Shown here piece after piece: positions 27,116 to 35,564 of a stretch of DNA of 64,000 nt (positions within the stretch are counted from its first letter, which is position 1; each line of letters starts with the position of its first letter). Where the stretch lies: NCBI GenBank assembly GCA_017407225.1, contig JAFQWY010000047.1, forward strand, positions 56,565-120,564. Direction: 5' to 3'. The translations under genes were made by a program, and so were the position numbers. The DNA comes from Clostridia bacterium (GTDB lineage Bacteria > Bacillota > Clostridia > Oscillospirales > CAG-272). The notes beneath the pieces were generated by a model that was not told where the DNA came from, ran no database searches, and saw only the letters and a list, made by a program, of their open reading frames with translations.

Positions 27116-30100
27116 ATGAGAGAAGACAGCAGAAGCGCATGGTATCTGGCCGCCAACGATGCCGTACGCTGCAAAGACGGCAGTATCTATACCATCACCG
27201 GTCCCCCGGTCGGTATCGGCGGAAGTTCCGTGCTCTATCCGGCCTCCCGGAGCGGAAGTATGCGTACCTATGTCATCAAGGAATGCTTTCCTTCCACGGA
27301 CAACGCATACATCCGCAGAAACGGAGTAATCTGTCCGGTATCCGACTCCGATCGGGAAGCAGCCGGCTATCTGGAGCATATGCGCGGATTCTTTGCCACG
27401 GAAAAACATCTGGGTCAGATTCTCGCCAGCAAAAGCAGACGTTCCATCGGCGCATGGGAACTGCTCGATTGCGAATCCATCACCTGCGGCGGGGAAACCT
27501 GGCCGGCATCGGATGCGGTTTTCACGGTATTTGACCGCCTGGACGAACAGGGCTGCTTCCTGTCGGATATTCTGGCGGAATGCAGACTCGGTGCGGATCC
27601 CGCTCACCCGTTCCGTACCGGCGGACTTCCCCATGTTCACACCTCCGCACAGATCATGTGTGAACTTCTGAAAGCACTGAATGCCATCCATGAGGCCGGA
27701 TACATCCACGGAGATATCCAGGACGGAAACCTGTTCTTCAGCGACGCCAGACTGAACCGGGGCGATCTGGGATTCGGATGTCTGATCGATTTCGGCTGTG
27801 CCCGGGAACTGGAAGCGGACGGATTCACTCCTCCCATCCGCAGCCGTGTCATCTGCAGCACCCAGGGCTTTGTACCTCCCGAATGCATACTGAAAAATGA
27901 CGGACATCTCCGGCTGGGAAAAAGCGCGGACATCTATTCCTGCGGCCGTCTTCTGCTGTTCCTCCTGACCGGCAAAACCTTCTGCAGAAACGGCAGGGAC
28001 GAAATCCACCGAAATCCCGCACTCAAGCAGCTTCTCCCCTCCGACTGCCGGAAGATTTCCTGTTCCCGCCGCGCCATGGAGACCGTCAACTCGATTCTCG
28101 CCCGCGCTCTCCGCAGCGATCCGGAAGAACGGTACCAGGATGCCGCCGATATGCTGGCGGATCTGGAATATCTGGAGCAGCTGTCACGGGAGCCGCGGTA
28201 TCTCCTGCCGGCCAATCTGGCTGCAACGGACTATTTTGTCCCCCACAGCCGCGATGCCGAGCTTACCTCCCTCAGCCGCATTCTGGCTTACGAATCCCCC
28301 GTATGGATCAGGGGGCTGGGCGGCATGGGCAAAACAGAACTGGCAGCGGCATTTGCACGGCAGGAACAGCACCGGCGCGGATGTCCGGCCTTCCTGATTC
28401 CGTATCACAGATCCCTCAGAGAAACCATCGCCGACCTGAACTTCACAGGTTATGAATTCCATCCTGCCAAAAAAAGCATGACGCCTCAGGAGATCACAGA
28501 GCAGAAATATACCGAAAAAATCGAAATTCTCCGGGAATACAGCAGCGACACCATTCTGGTTATCGACAATCTGTACGATCCAAAAAAGGAATTCAGCGAA
28601 ATCCGTGCCGAACCGGAATACCGGGATCTCATCGGTCTCTCCTGCAGAATCGTGATCACCACCCGTTACACTGCCCCCGACACTCCGGGTATTGAAATCC
28701 GGCCCCTCACCGAACCGCATCTTCTGGAAATGATGCGGTACATCTGCGGAAATTCGGTATCCGACTCCGATCTGCTCTCCCTGATCCGCGCAGTCGGTCA
28801 TCACACGCTGATGGTAGGGCTGGTCGCAAAAACGATCCGGAAAAGAACCGGAATCACGCCCGAAAAGCTTCTGAACGCCCTCTCCGGTCAGAACCTCAGC
28901 TCGGAGGATTTCCCCGCTCTTGCCTCGGACAAGGACAGGGAGTACCGTGAAGCAAGCATTTACGGTCACCTGCGTACCCTTTTCAATATGAATGAACTGA
29001 CCGATGAAGAATGTATTCTGATGACCCATGCCGCACTTCTCCCGGACTGCGGTCTGGAATATAGGATCTTTGAAAACTGCGTTGACCCGCAGCTGCGTCC
29101 GCTCATTCCGAAAATGATCGACTTCGGCTGGATCATCAGTACCACGGAGGATACGGTTAAGGTGCATTCTCTGATCCGGGATGTGTGCTGTGAAGAACTG
29201 AACCCGAATATGGATTCGTGCGCCGACTTTCTGAACAGAGCCGCACATTCCTACGATGCCAACGAAGAGTACGATATACGGAAATTCACGCAGCTTGCAG
29301 AACTTTTCCGTACCGCCCACAGCATACTGGAAGATCCCCTCGCAATGTGTCTGTTCCACACCAATTATCTTTATTTCGTCATGGGTGACTGGGAGCAGCA
29401 GCTTCCTCTGGCCCAGGAGATTCTGGAAATCCGCAAAGAGAATCTTCCCGAAATCAATGCCTATGTAGCTGCAGCCTACAACAACCTGTCCGTGGCCTAT
29501 ACGAACATAGGCAAATACGATCAGGCTCTGCCCTGTTCGCTGAAAGCTGTGGAGATCGGTGAACTGCTCCCTCCGGAAAGTCAGGGAGATCTGACCATCT
29601 TCTATGAAATGCTTTCCCTGATCTATGGAAAGATCGGCGAAAGAGATCATGAATTTGAGTATATGGAGAAATCCGCCGAAATCAAATTGGCCAAGCTGGA
29701 TCCCGACGATCTTGCACTGGCGGATCTCAACACCAATCTTGCCAGTGCATACCTCAACCGCCGAAGCAGACTTGACTACGCTCATGAACTTATGCTGAGA
29801 GCTTATCGGATCCGGAGTCAGATCCTGCCCGACAATCATCCCGCTCTGGCCACCTCCCTCATGAATCTCAGCCTGACCGCAATGGCATTGGAAGAGTACG
29901 GCGAAGCACTGGAATACCTGAAGCAGGCCCGTGAAATGTTCATCAGCGGAGGAAACGAAAACCATCCCAATATGTTTCTGCTCTGCAACAACGAGGGGAC
30001 GCTGTACATCTGCCTGGATGACTATGAAAAAGCACTTGTCTCACTGCATGCTGCAGAAGAAATTGCCTTACGGATTTTCCCGGAAGACAGCGCCGAACTT

Positions 30101-30769
30101 CCAATGCTCTACAATAATATCGCCGCTTCCTACTGCGGACTGAAGCAGCCCGACCTGGCTCATCCTTATCTCATGAAAGCACTGGCCATCACCGATACCG
30201 TTCTGCCCGACGACCATGTCCAGTGCGGAAGGCTCTATTATGTTCTGGGGCTTTATTACGCCATGAAAGAAGAACCTGCCGAAGCTCTGCCATGGCTCTG
30301 CAAGGCCGAGGAAATCCTCACAAAACATGGTTTCGATACAAACAGAGAGTTTATCCTGAAAGCACTGCTCGGGACAACTTACTTCGATCTGAAAGAATAC
30401 GACAAAGCCTTTCCCTACATCAGAGCCTGTGCGGAAGCCGATCCCCCCGATCTGATGACGGAACTGGGATTCTGTTATGAACTGGGACTCGGTGTACGCC
30501 GCAATCCTGCCCTGGCCTTCAAATGGTACCGGAAAGCCGTGGAATATCATGAAGACGAGGACAACACCATGTATCTCGGCTGGGCCTATCTGGACGGAAT
30601 CGGATGCAGACCCAATTACGGGAAGGCACTGTACTATCTGAACCGCGCGGCAGAACTCGGCTCGCAGGACGAACATCTCCGGGAACTGATCGAAAAAGCT
30701 CAGCATCAACCGGAACAGAGCCGGAACCCGATAAAATCTTTCTTCGGCAGGCTCTTCGGAAAACAATAA
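27116..30769 (+). CDS. Protein kinase - STAND (NB-ARC-like) ATPase - TPR - Sel1 protein
   Basis: A 1217-residue soluble multidomain protein. Residues ~25-355 are a Ser/Thr-kinase-like domain: glycine loop GIGGSS (33-38), lysine in VIKE (55), catalytic loop HGDIQDGN with D200, and DFG 225-227. The usual loop lysine is replaced by Gln202. Residues ~380-640 are an NB-ARC/STAND ATPase: Walker A GLGGMGKT (400-407), Walker B TILVID (479-484), RIVITTR (511-517). From ~700 to ~1100 are TPR repeats of the kinesin-light-chain type, and Sel1 repeats close the protein (AYLDGIGCRPNYGKALYYL). STAND proteins switch on when a ligand is sensed by the repeats. GAGGAA is upstream. It converges on an operon containing a PP2C phosphatase, its expected antagonist. 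Confidence 0.85.
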   Translation: MREDSRSAWYLAANDAVRCKDGSIYTITGPPVGIGGSSVLYPASRSGSMRTYVIKECFPSTDNAYIRRNGVICPVSDSDREAAGYLEHMRGFFATEKHLGQILASKSRRSIGAWELLDCESITCGGETWPASDAVFTVFDRLDEQGCFLSDILAECRLGADPAHPFRTGGLPHVHTSAQIMCELLKALNAIHEAGYIHGDIQDGNLFFSDARLNRGDLGFGCLIDFGCARELEADGFTPPIRSRVICSTQGFVPPECILKNDGHLRLGKSADIYSCGRLLLFLLTGKTFCRNGRDEIHRNPALKQLLPSDCRKISCSRRAMETVNSILARALRSDPEERYQDAADMLADLEYLEQLSREPRYLLPANLAATDYFVPHSRDAELTSLSRILAYESPVWIRGLGGMGKTELAAAFARQEQHRRGCPAFLIPYHRSLRETIADLNFTGYEFHPAKKSMTPQEITEQKYTEKIEILREYSSDTILVIDNLYDPKKEFSEIRAEPEYRDLIGLSCRIVITTRYTAPDTPGIEIRPLTEPHLLEMMRYICGNSVSDSDLLSLIRAVGHHTLMVGLVAKTIRKRTGITPEKLLNALSGQNLSSEDFPALASDKDREYREASIYGHLRTLFNMNELTDEECILMTHAALLPDCGLEYRIFENCVDPQLRPLIPKMIDFGWIISTTEDTVKVHSLIRDVCCEELNPNMDSCADFLNRAAHSYDANEEYDIRKFTQLAELFRTAHSILEDPLAMCLFHTNYLYFVMGDWEQQLPLAQEILEIRKENLPEINAYVAAAYNNLSVAYTNIGKYDQALPCSLKAVEIGELLPPESQGDLTIFYEMLSLIYGKIGERDHEFEYMEKSAEIKLAKLDPDDLALADLNTNLASAYLNRRSRLDYAHELMLRAYRIRSQILPDNHPALATSLMNLSLTAMALEEYGEALEYLKQAREMFISGGNENHPNMFLLCNNEGTLYICLDDYEKALVSLHAAEEIALRIFPEDSAELPMLYNNIAASYCGLKQPDLAHPYLMKALAITDTVLPDDHVQCGRLYYVLGLYYAMKEEPAEALPWLCKAEEILTKHGFDTNREFILKALLGTTYFDLKEYDKAFPYIRACAEADPPDLMTELGFCYELGLGVRRNPALAFKWYRKAVEYHEDEDNTMYLGWAYLDGIGCRPNYGKALYYLNRAAELGSQDEHLRELIEKAQHQPEQSRNPIKSFFGRLFGKQ

Positions 30770-30774
30770 AAAAA

Positions 30775-30822
30775 TCAGGCTGACGCGTACCGGATTGTCC
30801 GGTTATGCATCGGCCTGTTTTC
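30775..30822. terminator. Bidirectional terminator between the kinase gene and the PP2C operon
   Basis: CAGGC...GCCTG outer stem with inner ACCGGA/TCCGGT. A T-run follows on the plus strand, and seven T residues on the minus strand. Confidence 0.85.
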
Positions 30823-30830
30823 TTATTCAT

Positions 30831-31646
30831 TTACAGAAGACTGTTCAGGTAAGCGATAATCCGGTTCAGCTGTTCATGACTGACGGAGTTGGCGGTATTG
30901 AGGGTAATGAAATCCCTGAGCTGTACTCGGGTTCCGTATGTATATACATGGGGCTGTCTGCCGGCTTTGTCCGTCACGTTCAGACAGGCTTCATCATCCG
31001 CAAACAGAACGCAGCCCTCGATCCATCCGCAGGAGATCTTCTGCTGACGGAACGCATTGGAAAGACGGTACACATGGGTTCCCACCTGTTTCAGCGGATT
31101 ATAGAAAGTCTTTACGGTTCTGCTGCGGTCATCCTTCTCCTGTCTGAGATTTTCGTCGCTCCAGTCACCGGTAATCGTACCCTTGTGGCCTTTCACCTCC
31201 ACGATGTAAACACCGGTGGGGCCTGCCACGATCATATCCGTTTCGCTTTCCTTACCGTTGTACGGAACAATCAGATTGGTGTATACATGATAACTGCCGG
31301 GAAGATGTTCCATGATGCGGAGCGCTTTCTCCTCACCTTCGATCCCGGCCTTCAGAATGCCCCGTTCCCGATCCTCCGCTTCTCTTCTGCCGAAAGATCC
31401 GATGATGCACAGAACGGAAAGCACCAGACCGCCGATGCAGATGTAATGAACGGTCTGCAGTACCTTGAAAAGCACGGTTCCCGCTGCAGCTGACAGCAGA
31501 TCTTTCAGCCACGGTATCGCATATACAATCAACAGCGCACACACTGCCGCCGCAGCCAGTGCACCCAGAAGCACCATCACCCTCACTCTGCCGAGCTGCT
31601 TCAGATCCTCTTTGAGTTTTTCGTTTCCGCGATGGATTACAGCCAT
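30831..31646 (-). CDS. Membrane-anchored NERD-domain (nuclease-related) protein
   Basis: A 271-residue protein with two transmembrane helices (~23-46 and ~62-85) and a cytoplasmic NERD domain from ~100. The restriction-endonuclease-like core is visible: a glutamate in GEEKALRIM, the aspartate in ETDMIVAGPTG, and the E-x-K pair in YIVEVKGHKG. NERD domains occur with kinases, helicases and topoisomerase-like modules and are presumed nucleases. AAGGAG precedes the ATG. It is the last gene of the PP2C operon, 49 bases after the 491-residue gene. Nuclease activity is inferred from the conserved residues only. Confidence 0.85.
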   Translation of the reverse strand: MAVIHRGNEKLKEDLKQLGRVRVMVLLGALAAAAVCALLIVYAIPWLKDLLSAAAGTVLFKVLQTVHYICIGGLVLSVLCIIGSFGRREAEDRERGILKAGIEGEEKALRIMEHLPGSYHVYTNLIVPYNGKESETDMIVAGPTGVYIVEVKGHKGTITGDWSDENLRQEKDDRSRTVKTFYNPLKQVGTHVYRLSNAFRQQKISCGWIEGCVLFADDEACLNVTDKAGRQPHVYTYGTRVQLRDFITLNTANSVSHEQLNRIIAYLNSLL

Positions 31647-31695
31647 ATATCTTACTCCTTGTTATTCAATTCCCCGTACCGTCCGTTCTGTGCTG

Positions 31696-33171
31696 TTACT
31701 CCTCCTCCAGATCTTCGCAGATCATCTGACGGTTTTCACACATAATGAAGGGAACCAGTTCCGCCGGATCGTTTGTCAGCAGGGAGAGCAGGATGAACCG
31801 GTCAAAGGAAAACGGCACATACAGCGGCATGAAATCAAACACCGCCAGAAGGGTGTTCAGGCATCTTCGGTAATACATGATTCCGCCGTCATTGTCCGCA
31901 TCCGATGCATCCGTCAGCCAGTCCATGATGTCCGCCATGGCACCGTCCAGTTCATCTCCTCCGCGTGCCAGTTTCCGCAGTTCCGCCATTTTTCCGGAAG
32001 ACGGCGACAATTCCAGAAACTTCACCAGGAAGAAATATCCCATCAGCAAGATATCCCGCCGTTCAACGGGCTGCATATTGTCTCCGCGGCGGATCATACG
32101 GTCAACCGCGTTCACGTGTTCGTAATAGTTCTTGCAGAAGATATAGATTTCCTTCCGGAACAGCTCGTTCTGATCCGCACCGGAGTCCTCGGACTGCCAC
32201 GCTTCGAATTCCCATCCGTTTTCCTGCAGCATTGCCCTGACCAGACATTTCAGATTGGGGTATCCGTCCTCATCCGTCGGCAGCTTTTCAAAAGAGATCA
32301 GCTCGTGCTCCCAGGATGCATATTCCGGATACAGCACCGCCAGATAACGGGTCAGATTCATGAACCGGGAACGGCGCGTCAGTGAAAATCCGGCCGCATA
32401 TTTTCCTCCGCGCAGAGCCGTGAATTCGTCCCGGATGCCGGTCATGAACGCAACCAGCTGCCCGTCCGCATCATGGGAAGGAAGTTCGGAAAACAGAATC
32501 TCTTCCAGACCGGTTCCCAGCATCTCCGTCATGCCTTCATGTGCGGAAAACGCGGCTTTTGTCTGTTTCCGAAGATCCCCCGAACTTTCGGCAAAACGGC
32601 TCAGCAGGTTTTCCGCATAGCTCCATATCCGTCTGTCCGGACTTTCAAGGCAGTACAGGCAGATGAAATCCTGAGGATTCCGAACACTGTAGAGATCGTG
32701 TCCGCAGGACAGAAGGAGCATTCCCGATGCCTCCCTGTCCATGTTCAGCACAAACGACAGCTTGACTGCCAGAAGCCGCTGGATCCCCTGTTCGTCATTG
32801 AGATACTTTTTCCAGTTGGCTGTGGATATGGTCAGACCGTGCACACTCCTGGATATGCTGCTGAGTTTTTTCGCAATCCGATCCGTCACGCATCCGGGCC
32901 ACGGCACATTCTGCTCGGCCGTCAGATCCGGATAATCCCTGCCGCATGTATAATCTCCGAACAGCTCCGGCGAATGAACCTGAAGATACCGGCGCATCAG
33001 AAATCCCGGCGTGCTGATATTCTTTCTGTCCGAAAGAAATTCTCTGATTTCCACGGCAGTCTCGTACATTTCCAGAACCGAATCGGCTTCTTCAATTTTC
33101 TCCGCAAATATCATATCGATCTGCTGCTGTACCCGGGTAGTGATGCTGTTTGCGTAATCCATCTGATTCAA
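31696..33171 (-). CDS. Unrecognised 491-residue soluble protein in the PP2C-NERD operon
   Basis: No family recognised. It is acidic, probably helix-rich, with no signal peptide or membrane helix. Notable segments are LSDRKNISTPGFLMRRYLQ (~47), ISTANWKKYLNDEQGIQRL, LLLSCGHDLYSVRNPQDFIC with following cysteines (~155-175), RSRFMNLTRYLAVLYP and the C-terminal LYVPFSFDRFILLSLL. The TTG at 33171 lies five bases after AAGGA and 16 bases after the PP2C stop; the ATG at 33162 is the alternative, with a long spacing. Its place between a phosphatase and a nuclease-like protein suggests it is a phosphorylation target or adaptor, which is inference only. Confidence 0.65.
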   Translation of the reverse strand: MNQMDYANSITTRVQQQIDMIFAEKIEEADSVLEMYETAVEIREFLSDRKNISTPGFLMRRYLQVHSPELFGDYTCGRDYPDLTAEQNVPWPGCVTDRIAKKLSSISRSVHGLTISTANWKKYLNDEQGIQRLLAVKLSFVLNMDREASGMLLLSCGHDLYSVRNPQDFICLYCLESPDRRIWSYAENLLSRFAESSGDLRKQTKAAFSAHEGMTEMLGTGLEEILFSELPSHDADGQLVAFMTGIRDEFTALRGGKYAAGFSLTRRSRFMNLTRYLAVLYPEYASWEHELISFEKLPTDEDGYPNLKCLVRAMLQENGWEFEAWQSEDSGADQNELFRKEIYIFCKNYYEHVNAVDRMIRRGDNMQPVERRDILLMGYFFLVKFLELSPSSGKMAELRKLARGGDELDGAMADIMDWLTDASDADNDGGIMYYRRCLNTLLAVFDFMPLYVPFSFDRFILLSLLTNDPAELVPFIMCENRQMICEDLEEE

Positions 33172-33187
33172 TCCGTTCCTTCCGCAT

Positions 33188-33853
33188 TTATGATTCCTGT
33201 TCCGCTCTCTGCGGAATCAGAACAATTCTGCTGCTTCGAATGAGGGAGACACAGGTACAGTCGTCTGCCGGTCTTTCCGTCATCTCCGGAGTGTCGGATC
33301 CGTCCGTCAGCAGGAAAATACCTTCAATATCCTCCTGTTTCCACCGAAAAAGCCGCAGATGCTCGAACAGACTGCAGTTCATGGTCAGATATGTGCTGGA
33401 AGAATCGATCCCGTTGGCAGGTCTGGAGACAAGTTCAAGACCGTTTCCGTGCTGCCGACGCCGCAGAATCATGCCGTCGCCCAGATGGAGGCACAGGCAT
33501 CTGCCGTCCTCATGCATGACTGCTGCCAGAATCGTGCAGGCCATCTCGCCGGGATCAAGGCCTTTTTCCCGTGCGCAGACGTTCAGGGTATCTTCCACAA
33601 TCATCACCAGCCTGCGGAGCAGCACATCCTGTTTTTCCGCAAAACATTCCTCAAACGATCTGCACAGGAATTCGGCCAGTGTTCCGGAAACAAGCTCCGC
33701 AGCAAGCTCTCCGGCCGCAAAACTTCCGGCTCCGTCGCAGAGAACCGCAGCACTGCAGTCATTTCCCGAGACAGCCGAATACCGGTCCTGTGAATTCATT
33801 CCCCGTTCCGCATGGTATCTTCCGGCAAGAGATACGGCACTTGTGTAAATCAT
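33188..33853 (-). CDS. PP2C-family protein phosphatase
   Basis: A 221-residue phosphatase of the small bacterial PP2C group. Metal-binding and family motifs are visible: NSQDRY, VLCDGAGSFAAGE, CLHLGDGMIL, LLTDGSDTP and a late DDCTCVSL. It would dephosphorylate Ser/Thr on proteins using two metal ions, most likely opposing the kinase domain at 27116. It is the first gene of a three-gene operon with its own promoter. AAAGGCGG lies ahead of the ATG. Confidence 0.87.
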   Translation of the reverse strand: MIYTSAVSLAGRYHAERGMNSQDRYSAVSGNDCSAAVLCDGAGSFAAGELAAELVSGTLAEFLCRSFEECFAEKQDVLLRRLVMIVEDTLNVCAREKGLDPGEMACTILAAVMHEDGRCLCLHLGDGMILRRRQHGNGLELVSRPANGIDSSSTYLTMNCSLFEHLRLFRWKQEDIEGIFLLTDGSDTPEMTERPADDCTCVSLIRSSRIVLIPQRAEQES

Positions 33854-33959
33854 ACTGCTGTACCGCCTTTGCCGTACTGTTCCGCCGGTGCAGCGGGATG
33901 CCGCGGAATGAAGATTGATGTTGTTGAAATCCGTGTCATTTTAAATCCCTTATGGTAGT

Positions 33960-33988
33960 ATTATACTTTATTTTCGTTCCTTTGTAAA
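33960..33988 (-). promoter_or_regulatory. Promoter of the PP2C-NERD operon
   Basis: Minus strand TTTACA (33988-33983), 17 bases, TATAAT (33965-33960). RNA starts ~105 bases before the PP2C start. Confidence 0.75.
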
Positions 33989-34083
33989 GATTGTGCGGAC
34001 GGAACGGTCTCCTGTTATTCCGCATTTTCATTGTAACACCCCATTTTTTCCATCGATTTTGAGTTTTGAGATCCCGATTCCCC

Positions 34084-34112
34084 TTGCACCGGCACGGTAT
34101 CTGTGATACAAT
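34084..34112 (+). promoter_or_regulatory. Promoter of the ECF sigma / anti-sigma operon
   Basis: TTGCAC (34084-34089), 17 bases ending CTGTGA, TACAAT (34107-34112). It looks sigma-A type rather than ECF type. Confidence 0.7.
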
Positions 34113-34145
34113 ACCTGTAAAACTACGGAAAGAAAGGCGGCTGTC

Positions 34146-34721
34146 ATGTTTCTCTTCACCTTCCAGCGTGATCCCGATTACGGGGATTTTTTCGATGCCC
34201 TCGTGCAGGAACACGGCAGCAGAATGTTCTCGGCCGCCTGTGAACTGCTGGAATCCCGGGGCCGTCCCAACCGCGAGGACGCCAGGGACATTGTTCAGGA
34301 CACGCTTATAAAAGTTTATAAAAATATTTCAAGATTTTACGATCTTGACCGTGAGGAAATCATCCCTCTCCTCGTTATCTATACCAGAAACACCGCAAAG
34401 GATTTCATCAAGCGCAAATCCAACCGTCTGCATCTGCCCCTGTTCACCGTTCTGGATGACGAAGAGGAAGAGCTGCCCGTCGCCGATACCGCGCCGCTGC
34501 CGGAGGAAGTAATCATCCGTCAGGAAACCGTGGACCGCACCGCCGCCGCCATAGACAGTCTGCCGGAAACCCAGCGGCATGCCGTTCTGCTGAAATACCG
34601 CTACGGATACACCGACCGGGAAATTGCAAAAATCCTGTGCATCTCGGAAAGTGCCGTCAGCTCCCGTCTGAACCGTGCCAGAGAATCCCTGAAAAAACTG
34701 CTGAAAGGAGAGGAATCATGA
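34146..34721 (+). CDS. ECF-type RNA polymerase sigma factor
   Basis: A 191-residue sigma-70 family protein with only regions 2 and 4. Region 2 (~20-95) includes EDARDIVQDTLIKVYKNISRF. Region 4 (~130-185) includes SLPETQRHAVLLKYRYGYTDREI and the helix-turn-helix IAKILCISESAVSSRLNRAR. A ~40-residue acidic linker joins them. It overlaps the next gene by four bases (ATGA), and that gene encodes its likely membrane anti-sigma factor. The tandem lipoprotein genes that follow are candidate targets, since no good sigma-A promoter was seen in front of them. Confidence 0.88.
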   Translation: MFLFTFQRDPDYGDFFDALVQEHGSRMFSAACELLESRGRPNREDARDIVQDTLIKVYKNISRFYDLDREEIIPLLVIYTRNTAKDFIKRKSNRLHLPLFTVLDDEEEELPVADTAPLPEEVIIRQETVDRTAAAIDSLPETQRHAVLLKYRYGYTDREIAKILCISESAVSSRLNRARESLKKLLKGEES

Positions 34722-35407
34722 ACAAGCCCACCCGTAACGATCCCCTGGATGCCCTGCTCTACGCATCCGCAAAATCCGCCGGCCAGAATGAGCGCAGTCA
34801 GTATGAATCCGCCTCTCCCGAAAACACCCTCACCGATGCTGAAAAGAAAAAGATCATCCGACGGGCAAAGGATCCCCGCAATCTGAAGAAAACCGCGTCC
34901 GTCATCATGAAGCGCGCCGCCGTCATCGTGCTGGTGATTCTGTCCGTCAGCTTCACCTGCGCCATGAGTGTGGACTCGGTCAGAGAAGCCCTGTGGCACA
35001 GCATTTTTGAAAACGGCACCTATCATATCAACATCCAGTACATCACGGACGAGGGCGAAGTTCTCCCCGATGCCATCGCCGAATTCAAGGAACCGGATCC
35101 CGGGGAAGGCTACACCCGCCGGGAAATCGGAAAGAGCAAGTTCAAGTACCACATCGAATACGACCGGGACGGCATGACTCTCACCTACAGCCAGAGCCTG
35201 CTGAAAGACTATGAATTCACTGTCACCGAACATTATTCCGCCCCCACGCCCGAAACGAAGGAAATCTCCGTGAACGGCTGCGACGGAATCCTGATCACCA
35301 CGGGTGAGCTGCTCTACCTGAACTGGCACGACAACGTGTATGTGTACAGCCTCGGGGGAGCCGTGCCCTTTGAGGAGCTTCTCCGGATCGCGGAAACCCT
35401 GCAATAA
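34718..35407 (+). CDS. Membrane anti-sigma factor with DUF4367-like domain
   Basis: A 229-residue protein with an N-terminal cytoplasmic segment (1-60), one transmembrane helix (~64-83) and an outer domain. The outer part (MTLTYSQS, then GILITTGELLYLNWHDNVYVYSLGG up to the end) matches the DUF4367 pattern common in clostridial anti-sigma partners. It should hold the ECF sigma factor at the membrane until an outside signal is sensed. The start at 34718 overlaps the sigma stop, and GGAG precedes it. Confidence 0.8.
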   Translation: MNKPTRNDPLDALLYASAKSAGQNERSQYESASPENTLTDAEKKKIIRRAKDPRNLKKTASVIMKRAAVIVLVILSVSFTCAMSVDSVREALWHSIFENGTYHINIQYITDEGEVLPDAIAEFKEPDPGEGYTRREIGKSKFKYHIEYDRDGMTLTYSQSLLKDYEFTVTEHYSAPTPETKEISVNGCDGILITTGELLYLNWHDNVYVYSLGGAVPFEELLRIAETLQ

Positions 35408-35412
35408 TCCCT

Positions 35413-35445
35413 CAGCCATACTCTACAATGGGTATGGCTGTTTTG
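35413..35445 (+). terminator. Terminator of the sigma/anti-sigma operon
   Basis: CAGCCATAC (35413-35421) pairs with GTATGGCTG (35432-35440), then TTTTG. The 35446-35564 stretch after it has no clear sigma-A promoter. Confidence 0.75.
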
Positions 35446-35564
35446 TATAGATCGGGCGGCGTTTTTTGTGCATTTCCCCGAAAACAAAAAATTCCTCCGC
35501 TGACCGTGAGAATGGCCGGAAAGAATCGGTTAGGGAAGCAAAAGCGAAAATCACGGAGGCTTTT

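Noticed and set aside
35446-35564. ECF-type promoter before the first lipoprotein
   Set aside because: No GGAAC/CGTC-type pair could be placed with confidence; the idea is kept only as an inference in the array finding.
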